64,000 nucleotides of DNA from JBEIFW01 sp046081125 (GTDB lineage Bacteria > Actinomycetota > Acidimicrobiia > Acidimicrobiales > Ilumatobacteraceae): assembly GCA_046081125.1 (NCBI GenBank), contig JBJTVH010000026.1:30041-94040 (forward strand). The letters run 5' to 3'. The translations under genes and the position numbers were made by a program. How positions within the stretch are numbered: position 1 is the stretch's first letter; each line of letters begins with the position of its first letter. Below the pieces are notes generated by a model that saw nothing but the letters and a program-made list of their open reading frames with translations, made no database searches and was not told the origin of the DNA. This document shows, piece by piece, positions 1-8,189 of this stretch.

Positions 1-642
1 CGGCGCGACGGCGCACCCGAGCGTGCTCGCGAGCAGCGTCGCGGCGTCATCGACGTGGATGAGGGACACGAACGGGAACCCCTCGGCCGGGACGGGGATC
101 GGCCGGCGCTGTTCGAGGCGAGCGAAGTACACCGGCTCGCGGGTCGGCAGCGGGCTGCGCGGGCCGATGGTGTGCGACACCCGGAACGTCGTGGCGGGGA
201 ACCCGGTGCGCTCGAAGCGTTCACGCAGCAGGCGTTCGCACCGCACCTTGTTGACCCCGTATGCCTTTCGGGGATCGTCGTCGCCGGGATCGTGGGTGCG
301 GAAGTGCTCGCGCACGGGCTGGACGAAGCTGCGGCGGTAGACCGCCATCGAGCTTGTGAACACGTAGTGCTGCAGCCGGCCGTCGAACAGCTCGATCATC
401 GGCTCGACGTCGGCGACCGTGAACGCAGTGTTGTCGAACACGGCGTCGAAGGCGTCACGATGCGGGCCGAGCGCTTCGACGAGCGCACCCGGGATCCGAC
501 GGTCGACGTGGATGCGCCGGGCGCCGTCGGGGAGCGGTGCCTCGTGGCTGTTGGCCACGGTGACCTCGTGGCCTCGGCGCGCCAGCTCGAACACCAGGCT
601 CAACCCGATGTACCGGTTGCCGCCGGTGACCAGGACTCGCAT
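1..642 (-). CDS. NAD-dependent epimerase/dehydratase (extended SDR), 3' end cut by window edge
   Basis: The ATG at 642 opens a 214-codon frame that is still open at base 1, so the C-terminus is missing. The N-terminus has the extended-SDR nucleotide-binding signature TGGNRYIG at about residues 6-13, and a YGVNK motif supplies the catalytic Tyr and Lys at the spacing expected of NAD(P)-dependent sugar-nucleotide epimerases and dehydratases. The segment after the active site (TIGPRSPLP, then FPFVSLIHVDDAA) matches the substrate-side region of this family. A GAGGGG Shine-Dalgarno lies just upstream of the ATG. It follows the nitroreductase gene on the same strand after a gap of about 66 bp and may be co-transcribed with it. 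The substrate cannot be told from the sequence. Confidence 0.85.
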   Translation of the reverse strand, partial: MRVLVTGGNRYIGLSLVFELARRGHEVTVANSHEAPLPDGARRIHVDRRIPGALVEALGPHRDAFDAVFDNTAFTVADVEPMIELFDGRLQHYVFTSSMAVYRRSFVQPVREHFRTHDPGDDDPRKAYGVNKVRCERLLRERFERTGFPATTFRVSHTIGPRSPLPTREPVYFARLEQRRPIPVPAEGFPFVSLIHVDDAATLLASTLGCAVAP

Positions 643-708
643 CGTGGGACCCCTCCCGCCCGCCGGCTGGCGGATCGTGCCCGGTCTAGCGGATCGGCCC
701 CGTCCGGG

Positions 709-1923
709 TCACGTGGGCCGTTGCTCGGCGAGTGCCTTGATCCCCTCGACGGTGCGCTGCATGCCCGCCTTCATCTGGGCCAGGCGGCGATCCAGGATGT
801 GCTGCTCACGTTCGGGGCGCTTGTGCACCATGGCCGCCGTGCCTGAGCCGTACTCGGCGATCACGACGCGCTGACGCAGCCGTACCCGCCGGCCGATCGG
901 TTCGAGCTCGAAGCTCCAGCGCGCCGCGGGTGCATTCGGATCGAGCACGTGCCACGTGAACTCGGCCGTGGTCCGGGCGCCCGGGGGATCGCAGACCATC
1001 ACCGTGCAGGTGGATTTCCATTCGCCGAGGCCCTCGAGGAAGTTCCGTCCGACGAATCGGGCGCCGACGGCCGGGCCCGGGTCGAGCCACTCGGCCGAGG
1101 TGAGCTCGCTGCCGACCCGGGCCGGGGTGGCGATGTCGCTGACGAGCGCCCACACCGCGGCCGGGGTGGCGGCGACGTCGATCTCGGCGATTACCCCCAG
1201 TTCGTCGGCGAGATGCGCCAGACCGTCGGCCGAGGGTTTGTTGCGGGTGTATCCCCAGCGGTCGAAGTAGGTGATCTCCTTCGCCGGGCGCCGCTTGGCC
1301 GGTTTGAACTCGGTACCCACGGTGTAGGCCACCGGCAGGAGCACGACCTGGGTGACCCCGTCCGGAATGCCGAGCAGCGCGGCGAGCTCGGTGGCCTTGC
1401 CCAGGTGCACCGTGGTCCACGCCGTGCCGAGCCCGCGCGCCCGGGCGGCGAGGCAGAAGCTCCAGGCCGATTGCAGCACCGAGTCGAACAATCCGGGTCG
1501 CCCCGAATGGTCGTGCGTGCCCCAGATGCAGGCGATCACGATCGCCGGTACCTCACCGATGTGCTCGGCGAGATACCCCCCGGAGGTCATCACCCGCTCG
1601 GACTGATGACCGGTGCCCTTCAGCCGCTCGGCCAGCTTGATCAGGCCTTCGCCGCCGGCGGCCCGGTACAGCTCGCCGACAGCGGCCTTGGTCGCCGGGT
1701 CCCGCACGACCATCCACCGGCGGCTCGACAGGTTCCCGCCCGTGGGTGCCTGCTCGGCGAGGTCGATGCAGTCGAACAGGACCTGGTCCTCGACGGGCCG
1801 GGTCAGGTCGAGGCGGAGGCGGACCGAGCGGGTGGTGGCGAGGACGCGGTCGACGGCGGCGACGGTGCCGGGGTCGCCGATGGGCGGCAGTGGTTCCACG
1901 AGGCCGGACCGTACCCGCCGCAC
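709..1923 (-). CDS. Nitroreductase-family protein fused to a C-terminal SRPBCC (START-like) domain
   Basis: The protein has two domains. Residues about 30-215 are an FMN-dependent nitroreductase with the N-terminal RSVR-type entry, a QAPTGGNLSSRRW cofactor-binding segment and a GLGTAWTTVHL segment typical of the fold. After a linker, residues about 240-400 form a polyketide-cyclase/SRPBCC lipid-binding domain (IDVAATPAAVWALVSDI, then FVGRNFL and EWKSTCTV). Each domain is common alone in Actinomycetota; the fusion suggests that the START-like pocket presents a hydrophobic substrate to the flavin site. The GTG at 1923 directly abuts the stop of the preceding small gene, so coupling is likely, but an in-frame start about 25 codons in cannot be excluded. 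A related SRPBCC domain, here joined to a META domain, occurs at 15.4-16.3 kb. Confidence 0.85.
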   Translation of the reverse strand: MRRVRSGLVEPLPPIGDPGTVAAVDRVLATTRSVRLRLDLTRPVEDQVLFDCIDLAEQAPTGGNLSSRRWMVVRDPATKAAVGELYRAAGGEGLIKLAERLKGTGHQSERVMTSGGYLAEHIGEVPAIVIACIWGTHDHSGRPGLFDSVLQSAWSFCLAARARGLGTAWTTVHLGKATELAALLGIPDGVTQVVLLPVAYTVGTEFKPAKRRPAKEITYFDRWGYTRNKPSADGLAHLADELGVIAEIDVAATPAAVWALVSDIATPARVGSELTSAEWLDPGPAVGARFVGRNFLEGLGEWKSTCTVMVCDPPGARTTAEFTWHVLDPNAPAARWSFELEPIGRRVRLRQRVVIAEYGSGTAAMVHKRPEREQHILDRRLAQMKAGMQRTVEGIKALAEQRPT

Positions 1924-2100
1924 TCAGCCGGGCTCACGGAGGCGGCGCAACAGCAGCAACACCGTGAGCGCCAGGGCCCACAGGCCGATCGCTACCGCAG
2001 TGCCGGCCGGCTGTTCGGCCCACACGAGGTAGACGACGCCGATCAGGGCCAGCAACAGCGCGTTGGTGGCGCCGACGGCCCGCACGATCGCGGCCGTCAT
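1924..2100 (-). CDS. Small two-helix membrane protein (58 aa)
   Basis: From the ATG at 2100 this encodes 58 residues with two hydrophobic stretches (about residues 8-28 and 33-52) and an Arg-rich C-terminal tail, LLRRLREPG. A longer upstream in-frame extension exists but is Arg/Pro-rich and not hydrophobic, so the internal ATG is preferred. It lies 31 bp after the OB-like membrane protein gene and its stop touches the start of the nitroreductase fusion, so it is probably part of the same operon. I recognise no named family; the role is unknown. Confidence 0.6.
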   Translation of the reverse strand: MTAAIVRAVGATNALLLALIGVVYLVWAEQPAGTAVAIGLWALALTVLLLLRRLREPG

Positions 2101-2131
2101 CGGATGCACTCGCCGCCGCACGGCGCGCCGG

Positions 2132-2746
2132 TCAACCCTTGGTGGTGCGGACGATCTCGGTGGCCGCAACCGTGCCGTCGGCCTGGGCGGCGCCCTGCAC
2201 CGTGACGGCCTGTCCGGCCTTGAGATCGCCGAGGGTGCCCGGGGCGGCCACCTGTACGGCCGTGCTCGCGTTCGTGGTGACGATCACGATCGTGCCGTCG
2301 GCCGTCGCCACGTACACCTTGGCGCCGTCGACGAGCTTGACGGTCCCGCGCGTCTCGCCGGCGCCCGACGTCGTCGAGGGGGCGGTCGCCGGCGCAGCGG
2401 TGGTCGGCGCGGCAGACGTGGGGAGCGAGATGCCGGCCGGCAGCCCGCCGCTGCGGACGGCTGCAGCGAACGCGGCCGCTGCTCCCCCCGCACCGCCAGC
2501 CCCTGCGGTGGGAGCCGGTTCCGGTCCGAACGTGCGTTGGAACCACGCGCCGCCGACGAACATCGCCCCGGCGGCCAGGAGCCCGGCTAGGACCCAGGTG
2601 AGGGTGTTGGACGTGCGCTGCCGGGGTGGGAGGCCCTCGTTGCGGTCCAGCGCCTCGAGCAACTCGAGGCGGTCGTCCCCGGTGGGGGGTCCGTCCGTCG
2701 GGGACGTCGGGGGTTGGTCGGACTCGGGCAGGGTGAGGTCGGGCAC
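2132..2746 (-). CDS. Membrane-anchored protein with a C-terminal DUF5666-like OB domain
   Basis: The 204-residue product has an acidic, Pro-rich cytoplasmic N-terminus (residues 1-45), one transmembrane helix (about 49-70), a long Ala/Gly/Thr/Pro-rich extracytoplasmic linker, and a compact C-terminal domain (about 130-204). In that domain, RGTVKLVDGAKVYVAT, then LKAGQAVTVQG and GTVAATEIV look like the small beta-barrel repeats of DUF5666 proteins. It starts 9 bp after the MacB-type permease, so it is translated from the same transcript and probably acts at the outer face beside the exporter. Its ligand is unknown. Confidence 0.7.
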   Translation of the reverse strand: MPDLTLPESDQPPTSPTDGPPTGDDRLELLEALDRNEGLPPRQRTSNTLTWVLAGLLAAGAMFVGGAWFQRTFGPEPAPTAGAGGAGGAAAAFAAAVRSGGLPAGISLPTSAAPTTAAPATAPSTTSGAGETRGTVKLVDGAKVYVATADGTIVIVTTNASTAVQVAAPGTLGDLKAGQAVTVQGAAQADGTVAATEIVRTTKG

Positions 2747-2755
2747 GGCCGTCTC

Positions 2756-3970
2756 CTACTCGTAGCGGAGGGCGTCGATGGGGCGGAGTTGCGCCGCGCG
2801 GTTCGCGGGGTAGATCCCGAAGAACAGCCCGACGACCACGGCGACCCCGAACGCGAGGAACACCGAGAACGGTTCGACGACGGGCGAGACGCCGACGATG
2901 GTGAACCGGCTGCCCAGGAGGCCTGCGCCGACACCGAGCATGGTGAGCAGGACGGCCTCGGTCAGGAATTGCCCGAGGATGTCGCTGCGGCGGGCGCCGA
3001 TCGCTTTGCGGATCCCGATCTCCCGAGTCCGTTCGGTCACCGTCACCAGCATGATGTTCATGACCCCGATGCCGCCCACGAGCAGGCTGATCGCCGCCAC
3101 GGCGCCGAGCAGCACCGTGAAGGTCTGGTTGTTGGCGTCCTGGGTCTCGAGGAGGCTCGCCTGGTTGAGCACGAGGAACGAGTTGCTCCTCGAGCCGGGA
3201 TGGTTGCCCTGCAACACCGCCGTCGCCTCGAGCTGTGCGGTAGCGGTCGCTGCTCGGCCGGTGGCCTGGATCACGACCTGATCGACCCGCTTGGAGTTCC
3301 CCGACACCAGGTCCCGCATCGTCGTGATCGGGACGAAGGCCACGTTGTCCTGGTCCTGCACACCATTCGATCCCCGGGCCTTGAGGATGCCGATCACGGT
3401 CAGGTTGCTGTTGGCGAACCGTACGGTCTGACCGAGGAGTTGGCTCACGTCGGCCGTCTCGCCGAGCAGGTTCTTGGCGACGGTCAGACCGATCACGGCC
3501 ACCTTGGACCGGGCGTCGACGTCGGCGTCGGTGAAGGCGGCGCCTCCGGCGAGCCGGAGATTACGCACGTCGAACAGCGCCGGCGTGGTGCCCTGGACCT
3601 GTTGGGGGGTTGCGCTCGCCCCGTTGTAGGAGGCGGTCACGCTCTGGCCGTTGACGAGCGGGACCACCTTGGCGATGCTCGGGGCGAGCGCCGGATCGCC
3701 CAGGGAGGCCACGTCGTCGTCGTCGATGACGATCCGCCGGGACTGCGTGCCGCCGCGGTTGCCGAGACCGAACCCGCCGGCGGTCACGGTGAGGGTGTTG
3801 GAGCCGAGGGCTTCGAGGCGCTGGCGGGATGCGGCGGCCGAGCCCGAGCCGACGGCGACGAGCACGATCACCGCGCCGACCCCGATGAGGATGCCGAGCA
3901 TCGTGAGGGTGGAACGGAGCTTGTTGGCGCGGATGCAGCCGAGGGCGATGCGGACGCTCTCCAGGTTCAC
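2756..3970 (-). CDS. MacB-type ABC transporter permease
   Basis: The 404 residues match the MacB/FtsX family. A first transmembrane helix near residues 20-45 follows the family signature ALGCIRANKLRSTLTMLGI, a large extracytoplasmic MacB_PCD domain spans about 50-270, and three C-terminal helices include GGIGVMNIMLVTVTERTREIG, the coupling-helix region that contacts the ATPase. MacB-type pumps are mechanotransducers that drive export through a periplasmic adaptor rather than transporting across the inner membrane. Its ATG overlaps the stop of the ATPase gene (ATGA), and the adaptor lies immediately upstream, giving a complete adaptor-ATPase-permease set. No outer-membrane TolC partner is present, as expected in a monoderm. 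The substrate may be a peptide, lipid or antibiotic. Confidence 0.92.
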   Translation of the reverse strand: MNLESVRIALGCIRANKLRSTLTMLGILIGVGAVIVLVAVGSGSAAASRQRLEALGSNTLTVTAGGFGLGNRGGTQSRRIVIDDDDVASLGDPALAPSIAKVVPLVNGQSVTASYNGASATPQQVQGTTPALFDVRNLRLAGGAAFTDADVDARSKVAVIGLTVAKNLLGETADVSQLLGQTVRFANSNLTVIGILKARGSNGVQDQDNVAFVPITTMRDLVSGNSKRVDQVVIQATGRAATATAQLEATAVLQGNHPGSRSNSFLVLNQASLLETQDANNQTFTVLLGAVAAISLLVGGIGVMNIMLVTVTERTREIGIRKAIGARRSDILGQFLTEAVLLTMLGVGAGLLGSRFTIVGVSPVVEPFSVFLAFGVAVVVGLFFGIYPANRAAQLRPIDALRYE

Positions 3971-4758
3971 GCCGGCACCTCCATCAACAGCGGCGGCCGA
4001 CCCTCGACCGGTGCCTGGCGCTCGTCGCTCACGATGCGGCCGTCACGCAGGCGCACCACGCGCTTGGCGTGCCGGGCGACTTCGTCCTCGTGGGTGATCA
4101 CGATGATCGTGCGGCCCTGCACGTTGAGTCGGTCGAAGATCGTGAGCACCTCGGCTGTCGACCGGCTGTCGATGGCGCCGGTGGGTTCGTCGGCGAGGAT
4201 CATCGACGGGTTGGTGACGATGGCGCGGGCGATGGCGACGCGCTGCTGCTGTCCGCCCGACAGCTCGTTGGGCAGGTGGTCGAGACGGTCGGCAAGTCCC
4301 ACGGCAGCCAGGGCCGTGCGCGCTCGTTCCCGGCGTCGGGCCCGCTTCATCCCGGCGTAGGCGAGGGGCAACTCGACGTTGGCGAGGGCGGTCGTCCGGG
4401 GAATGAGGTTGAAGCTCTGGAACACGAAGCCGATGCGGCGGTTGCGGATGTCGGCGAGCGCGGCGTCGCCGAGGGTGCCGACATCCTCGCCGTCGAGGAA
4501 GTACCGGCCCGTGGTGGGCGCGTCGAGCGCGCCGAGGATGTTCATGAGTGTGGACTTCCCGGACCCGGACGCACCCATGATCGCCACGTGGTCGCCACGC
4601 TCGATCACGAGCGAGACACCGTCGAGCGCGCGCACCTCGACGTCCCCCATGCCGTACACCTTGGTGACGTCGCGCACGACGATCACCGGTCGGGTGGACG
4701 CGACCGGAGGCACTGCGTCCTGCGCAACTGCGTCCTGCGCCGCTGCGATGTCAGCCAC
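3967..4758 (-). CDS. MacB/LolD-type ABC transporter ATPase
   Basis: This is a complete nucleotide-binding subunit with Walker A GASGSGKST, Q-loop FVFQSFNLIP, signature LSGGQQQRVAIARA, Walker B MILADEPTGAID and the switch His in VITHEDE. The frame stays open well upstream inside the adaptor gene, but a GTG at 4758 that overlaps the adaptor's TGA gives a 263-residue protein of normal length; the family match begins soon after, at VIVVRDVTKVYGMG. It lies between the adaptor and permease with an overlap at each end, so the three are translationally coupled. It powers the MacB-type permease. Confidence is high for the function and moderate for the exact start. Confidence 0.9.
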   Translation of the reverse strand: MADIAAAQDAVAQDAVPPVASTRPVIVVRDVTKVYGMGDVEVRALDGVSLVIERGDHVAIMGASGSGKSTLMNILGALDAPTTGRYFLDGEDVGTLGDAALADIRNRRIGFVFQSFNLIPRTTALANVELPLAYAGMKRARRRERARTALAAVGLADRLDHLPNELSGGQQQRVAIARAIVTNPSMILADEPTGAIDSRSTAEVLTIFDRLNVQGRTIIVITHEDEVARHAKRVVRLRDGRIVSDERQAPVEGRPPLLMEVPA

Positions 4759-6688
4759 CGCGACCCCGATTGCCGCCGCCAGCCGTGCCCCCGCCGGTGC
4801 CGGCCCCGCCGAGGCCGGGGATCCCGGTCTGGCCGCCGCCGGTGAGCGTGCCGCCCTGTGTGGCGGCGCCCGCCCCGGCTGCGCTGATGGCGGTTCGGAC
4901 GACGACCACCACGTCGCCTTCCGACAGGCCGGACCGAATCTCGATCCCGTTGTCACCCCGAAGACCCAAGGTGATCTGGCGGTCCTCGGTCTTGGTCGGG
5001 TCGCCGGGGACGGTCTGCACGGCAACGGTGGCCGTGGTGCCGCGGCCCGTCACGGCCGAGCTCGGCAGGATGAGGACGTCGGCCGCCTCCTCCACCGTCA
5101 CGGCGGCGGTGGCCGTCATGCCCGGCCGGGGCTGGTTGGTCGCCGGTACGTCGGTGATGGTCAGGTAGACGTAGTAGGTGACGACGTTGCTGACCAGGGT
5201 CGAGGCACCGTCGATGCGGTTCACCTTCGCAGCGAGGCGGGTGCCGCTGACCGCGTCGAGCGACACCGTCGCGTTCTGGCCGACCTTGACCTTCATCGCG
5301 TCGGCCTCGCTGAAGCCGGCGCGGACCTCGAAGCCGCTGGGATCGGTGATCGTGAGGAACGCCGAGGTCGACGCCGACCCGCTTGCGCTGGCGGCGTTCG
5401 CGTTGGCGTTGTTGCCGCCCGATCCCGGTGCGACGCCGATCTTGCCGTTGAGCACGGCGACCGTGCCCTCGATCGGGGCCAGGAGCGTGGCGGCGGTGAC
5501 GTTCTTCTGGGCCGTGGCGAGCGAGTTCCGGGCGTTGATCACCTGCGAGTTCGACTGGGCGAGTTCCGCATCGGTGGGCGGCCGCTCCTTGACGGCGTTG
5601 CCGGCGACGGCCGTGTTGTAGGACAGCTGCGCCGACTCGAGCTGGCGTTGGGCGGACACGATGGACTGGCTGTCACGCAGCAGACCGGCCTCGCGGTTGT
5701 TGCGGGCGTTGGTGAGCGAGTTCGAGGCGCTGTCGATGGACTGCTTGGCCTTGAGTTGGGTGTTGGCGAAGCCGTTGTTCGCGTTGTTCAGCGAGTTGGT
5801 CGCCTGCGTCAGCGATGCGTCGGCCTTGTCGAACACGGGCTGCGATCCGTTCTGACCGTTGAGCGCGGTGTTCTTCGCCGTGAGGGCGGCCTGGGCGGCG
5901 GTGAGGGCGGCATTCGCCGGGCATGCTGTGCCGCCCGGGGCGCTCGGCGCTCCCGGGTTCGCCGTGCAGTACGCAACGGCCGCCTGGTACTTGGCGACGT
6001 CGGCGGCCGCCGCGTCATAGGCGGCCTTGTCGGTGTCGCGCGTGGCCTTGGCGGTGTCCCACGTCGCTTTGGCCGTGTTCCACGAGGCCTGGGACTGGTC
6101 GACGGAGAGCTGCGAGGTGGCGAGATCACGGTCGGCCGAGGCGCGGGCGTTGGCGAGGCTCGTCTCGGCCTGGGTGACCGAGGCGTCGTACCCGACGGCG
6201 TTCTGCCCGGCCGAGGCGCGGGCGTTGGTGAGGCTCGTCTCGGCGGATCGGACCTGCGATGCCGACTGGGCGAGGCTCGCCTGGTTCTGGGCCCGCTCCT
6301 GGGGGGTGAGGCCGGTCTTCAGCTTCTCGAGCGAGGCGAGGGCCGATTCGTAGGAGGCCTGTGCCGCCGTGAGGGTGTTGGTGACGGTGGTGGCATCGAC
6401 CCGAGCGAGCGGTTGGCCCTTCGTGACTTTGTCTCCGACCTTCACGAGGATCTCCGTGACGAGGTTCGACGACACCGTGGAGTCGAACGAGACGTCGAAC
6501 TGGGTGCGGGACAGCAGGTTGCCGCTCGCACTCACGGCGGTGGCCACGGCGCCCCGTCGAACGGTCGTCGTGGTGCGCGTCGTGGTGGCGGAGGTGCCCT
6601 CGTCGCGCAACAGGAACCACCCGCCCGCGCCGAGGGCGACGACGCCGACGCCGAGCACGCCGTTGAGGAGCACGGTGGCCTTCCGCAC
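4751..6688 (-). CDS. Long periplasmic adaptor (HlyD/RND membrane-fusion family) of the MacB-type exporter
   Basis: The 645-residue product starts at GTG with an N-terminal membrane anchor (about residues 5-27). An N-terminal lipoyl/barrel half (SASGNLLSRTQFDVSF, then VKVGDKVTKGQPLARV) is followed by a very long alpha-hairpin (about 115-400), the closing lipoyl half (LLAPIEGTVAVLNGKIG) and beta-barrel and membrane-proximal domains ending in a Gly-rich tail. Usual adaptors are 350-450 residues; the excess lies in the hairpin, built of near-repeats such as SLTNARASA/SLANARASA and WNTAKATWDTAKAT. Two cysteines flank a Gly/Pro-rich insert midway (YCTANPG, then GGTACPAN), which could close a disulfide at the hairpin tip. 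It starts 3 bp after the lipoprotein gene and overlaps the ATPase start. Confidence 0.9.
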   Translation of the reverse strand: MRKATVLLNGVLGVGVVALGAGGWFLLRDEGTSATTTRTTTTVRRGAVATAVSASGNLLSRTQFDVSFDSTVSSNLVTEILVKVGDKVTKGQPLARVDATTVTNTLTAAQASYESALASLEKLKTGLTPQERAQNQASLAQSASQVRSAETSLTNARASAGQNAVGYDASVTQAETSLANARASADRDLATSQLSVDQSQASWNTAKATWDTAKATRDTDKAAYDAAAADVAKYQAAVAYCTANPGAPSAPGGTACPANAALTAAQAALTAKNTALNGQNGSQPVFDKADASLTQATNSLNNANNGFANTQLKAKQSIDSASNSLTNARNNREAGLLRDSQSIVSAQRQLESAQLSYNTAVAGNAVKERPPTDAELAQSNSQVINARNSLATAQKNVTAATLLAPIEGTVAVLNGKIGVAPGSGGNNANANAASASGSASTSAFLTITDPSGFEVRAGFSEADAMKVKVGQNATVSLDAVSGTRLAAKVNRIDGASTLVSNVVTYYVYLTITDVPATNQPRPGMTATAAVTVEEAADVLILPSSAVTGRGTTATVAVQTVPGDPTKTEDRQITLGLRGDNGIEIRSGLSEGDVVVVVRTAISAAGAGAATQGGTLTGGGQTGIPGLGGAGTGGGTAGGGNRGRGG

Positions 6689-6691
6689 GGC

Positions 6692-7453
6692 TCAGCCCTT
6701 TGCGGTGGTCGACGTCGGCGTGTCGTTGCCCGGGCGACCACCACCGGGGCCACCGTCTGCGCCCGGCAGGGTCATGCCCTCGGGCAGGAGGACCTTGCAC
6801 TTCTCGTTCGCCGCTTGGAAGGTCGGGGACTCCCGGTCGATCTGCCCGAGGAACCCGCCGGCACCCTGCCCGCCGCGCCCGCCGCCGGCGGGCGCCGAGG
6901 GTTCGGAACCAGCGGACGAGGGCGGCGAGGCCGGGGGCTGTCCCCCCTGGCCGCCGCCCTGTCCGCCGCCCTGGGGTCGATCGCGGATCTCGACGCCGTT
7001 GTCACGCATGCAGGTGAGATACGGCTGGAGTTGGGCCAACCGGTTGTTCCCGCCCTGTCCGCCGCCGCCCTGTCCGCCGCCGCCCTGACCGCGGCCGCCC
7101 TGACCGCGGCCGAGGGCAGCAGCAGGGTCGAAACCGGCAGGGAGCTTGCTCTTGCAGGCTTCCTGCGCCTTCTGCAGCACTGCCGGATCGATGCTCACCC
7201 GTGGACCGCCCTGTCCGGACCCCTGTCCGGACCCCTGGTTGGCGCCCTGGTTGGCGCCCTGCCCTCGACCGCCGAGCCCCAGGCCCTGCTCGACGAGGCA
7301 CTGCCGGTAGGCCTGAAGCTGTTCGGCAGACGCCGTGACCGCAGACGTGGACGCCGCGGTCGACGGCACGGGCGCCGCCGTGTTCTCGTTGCCGCCGCAT
7401 CCTGCAGCCATCCCGAGGATCGATCCGGACAGGAGCAGGGCACGAAGGCGCAT
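6692..7453 (-). CDS. Secreted lipoprotein with paired CMR-type motifs and Gly-Gln-rich linkers
   Basis: Starting at the ATG at 7453, the 253-residue product opens with a lipoprotein signal peptide whose lipobox is MAAGC. The mature protein alternates low-complexity Gly/Gln-rich linkers with short conserved blocks holding single cysteines: YRQCLVEQGLGL, EACKSKLPAGF, YLTCMRDNGVEI and EKCKVLLPEGMTLP. Pairs of this YxxCMRxxGV kind recur in actinobacterial lipoproteins encoded beside MacA/MacB-type exporters and probably form two small disulfide-bonded repeats. It is the first gene of the export operon, with the adaptor 3 bp downstream, so an extracytoplasmic accessory role in export is inferred. 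The Gly-Gln linkers probably vary in length between strains. Confidence 0.8.
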   Translation of the reverse strand: MRLRALLLSGSILGMAAGCGGNENTAAPVPSTAASTSAVTASAEQLQAYRQCLVEQGLGLGGRGQGANQGANQGSGQGSGQGGPRVSIDPAVLQKAQEACKSKLPAGFDPAAALGRGQGGRGQGGGGQGGGGQGGNNRLAQLQPYLTCMRDNGVEIRDRPQGGGQGGGQGGQPPASPPSSAGSEPSAPAGGGRGGQGAGGFLGQIDRESPTFQAANEKCKVLLPEGMTLPGADGGPGGGRPGNDTPTSTTAKG

Positions 7454-7559
7454 GGCCGGAGTAGACACGACGTTGCTGTGGGAAAGCTGGGAACCCGGCG
7501 AGCGCGAGCCGAGCGCATTCCCAGGGAGATCCCAGCTCGATGGCGTAGACGTTCGGCCC

Positions 7560-8189
7560 ATGCGCCACCCACTGCGTCGAGGGGTGCTCGTCGCCGTGGC
7601 GATCCTGCTCGCAGGTGCCTCGCCTGCCGCAGCGCACGACAGCAGCATCAACAGCTGGGAGGCCGCTGCGGCCCAGCTCGTCGGCATAAGCAACGATCCG
7701 CTCGCCGTCCGGGCCCGAGTGGCCGTCGGGGCCCCAGAGGTCCGATCAAACCTCGACGCCGTCGCTGCGCTGGTCGCCGAGCGGGTCGAGGGGGTCGACG
7801 CCGGTCGGCTCGCCGAGGCGCTGGCCTCGACCTCGGCGCTTCGACGTGCCGTGGTGCTCACGGCGCTCGCGCAGGTCGGCAAGCCCTATGCGTACGGCGG
7901 CGCCGGGCCGCTGGTGTTCGACTGCTCCGGGTTGACCCGCTTCGCGTGGCGGGCCGGCGGCGTGTCGCTGTCGCACTACACGGGGCTGCAGAAGCTCGAG
8001 GCCAAGGCGATCCCGGTCGCACAACTCCAGCCCGGCGATCTCGTGTTCAACCTCCAGGCCGATGGCGACGGGCACGTGATGCTGTACCTCGGTGCCGATC
8101 GGGCCGTGATCGATTCCCCGGCGACGGGAACGCTGGTGCGTGTCCGGCGGTGGGCGACGACCACCGGGTTCGGTTCACCGCTGCGCTGA
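7560..8189 (+). CDS. Secreted NlpC/P60 cysteine peptidase
   Basis: The ATG at 7560 gives 209 residues with a cleavable signal peptide (VLVAVAILLAGASPAAAHDS). The C-terminal half is an NlpC/P60 domain: LAQVGKPYAYGG leads into the catalytic cysteine in FDCSGLTRFAW, with LQPGDLVFN and the catalytic histidine in GHVMLYLG downstream. Such enzymes cut D-glutamyl-diaminopimelate bonds in peptidoglycan stem peptides and act in wall remodelling. The frame extends upstream without a signal peptide, so the ATG at the hydrophobic leader was chosen. It is divergent from the exporter operon, sharing a 106-bp promoter region. The last 15 bp overlap the 3' end of the convergent neighbour. Confidence 0.88.
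   Translation: MRHPLRRGVLVAVAILLAGASPAAAHDSSINSWEAAAAQLVGISNDPLAVRARVAVGAPEVRSNLDAVAALVAERVEGVDAGRLAEALASTSALRRAVVLTALAQVGKPYAYGGAGPLVFDCSGLTRFAWRAGGVSLSHYTGLQKLEAKAIPVAQLQPGDLVFNLQADGDGHVMLYLGADRAVIDSPATGTLVRVRRWATTTGFGSPLR

Noticed and set aside
7485..7537. AGCTGGGA / TCCCAGCT inverted repeat in the divergent promoter at 7.5 kb
   Set aside because: Arms of 8 bp separated by 37 bp are not rare in GC-rich DNA, and no second copy was found to support an operator.
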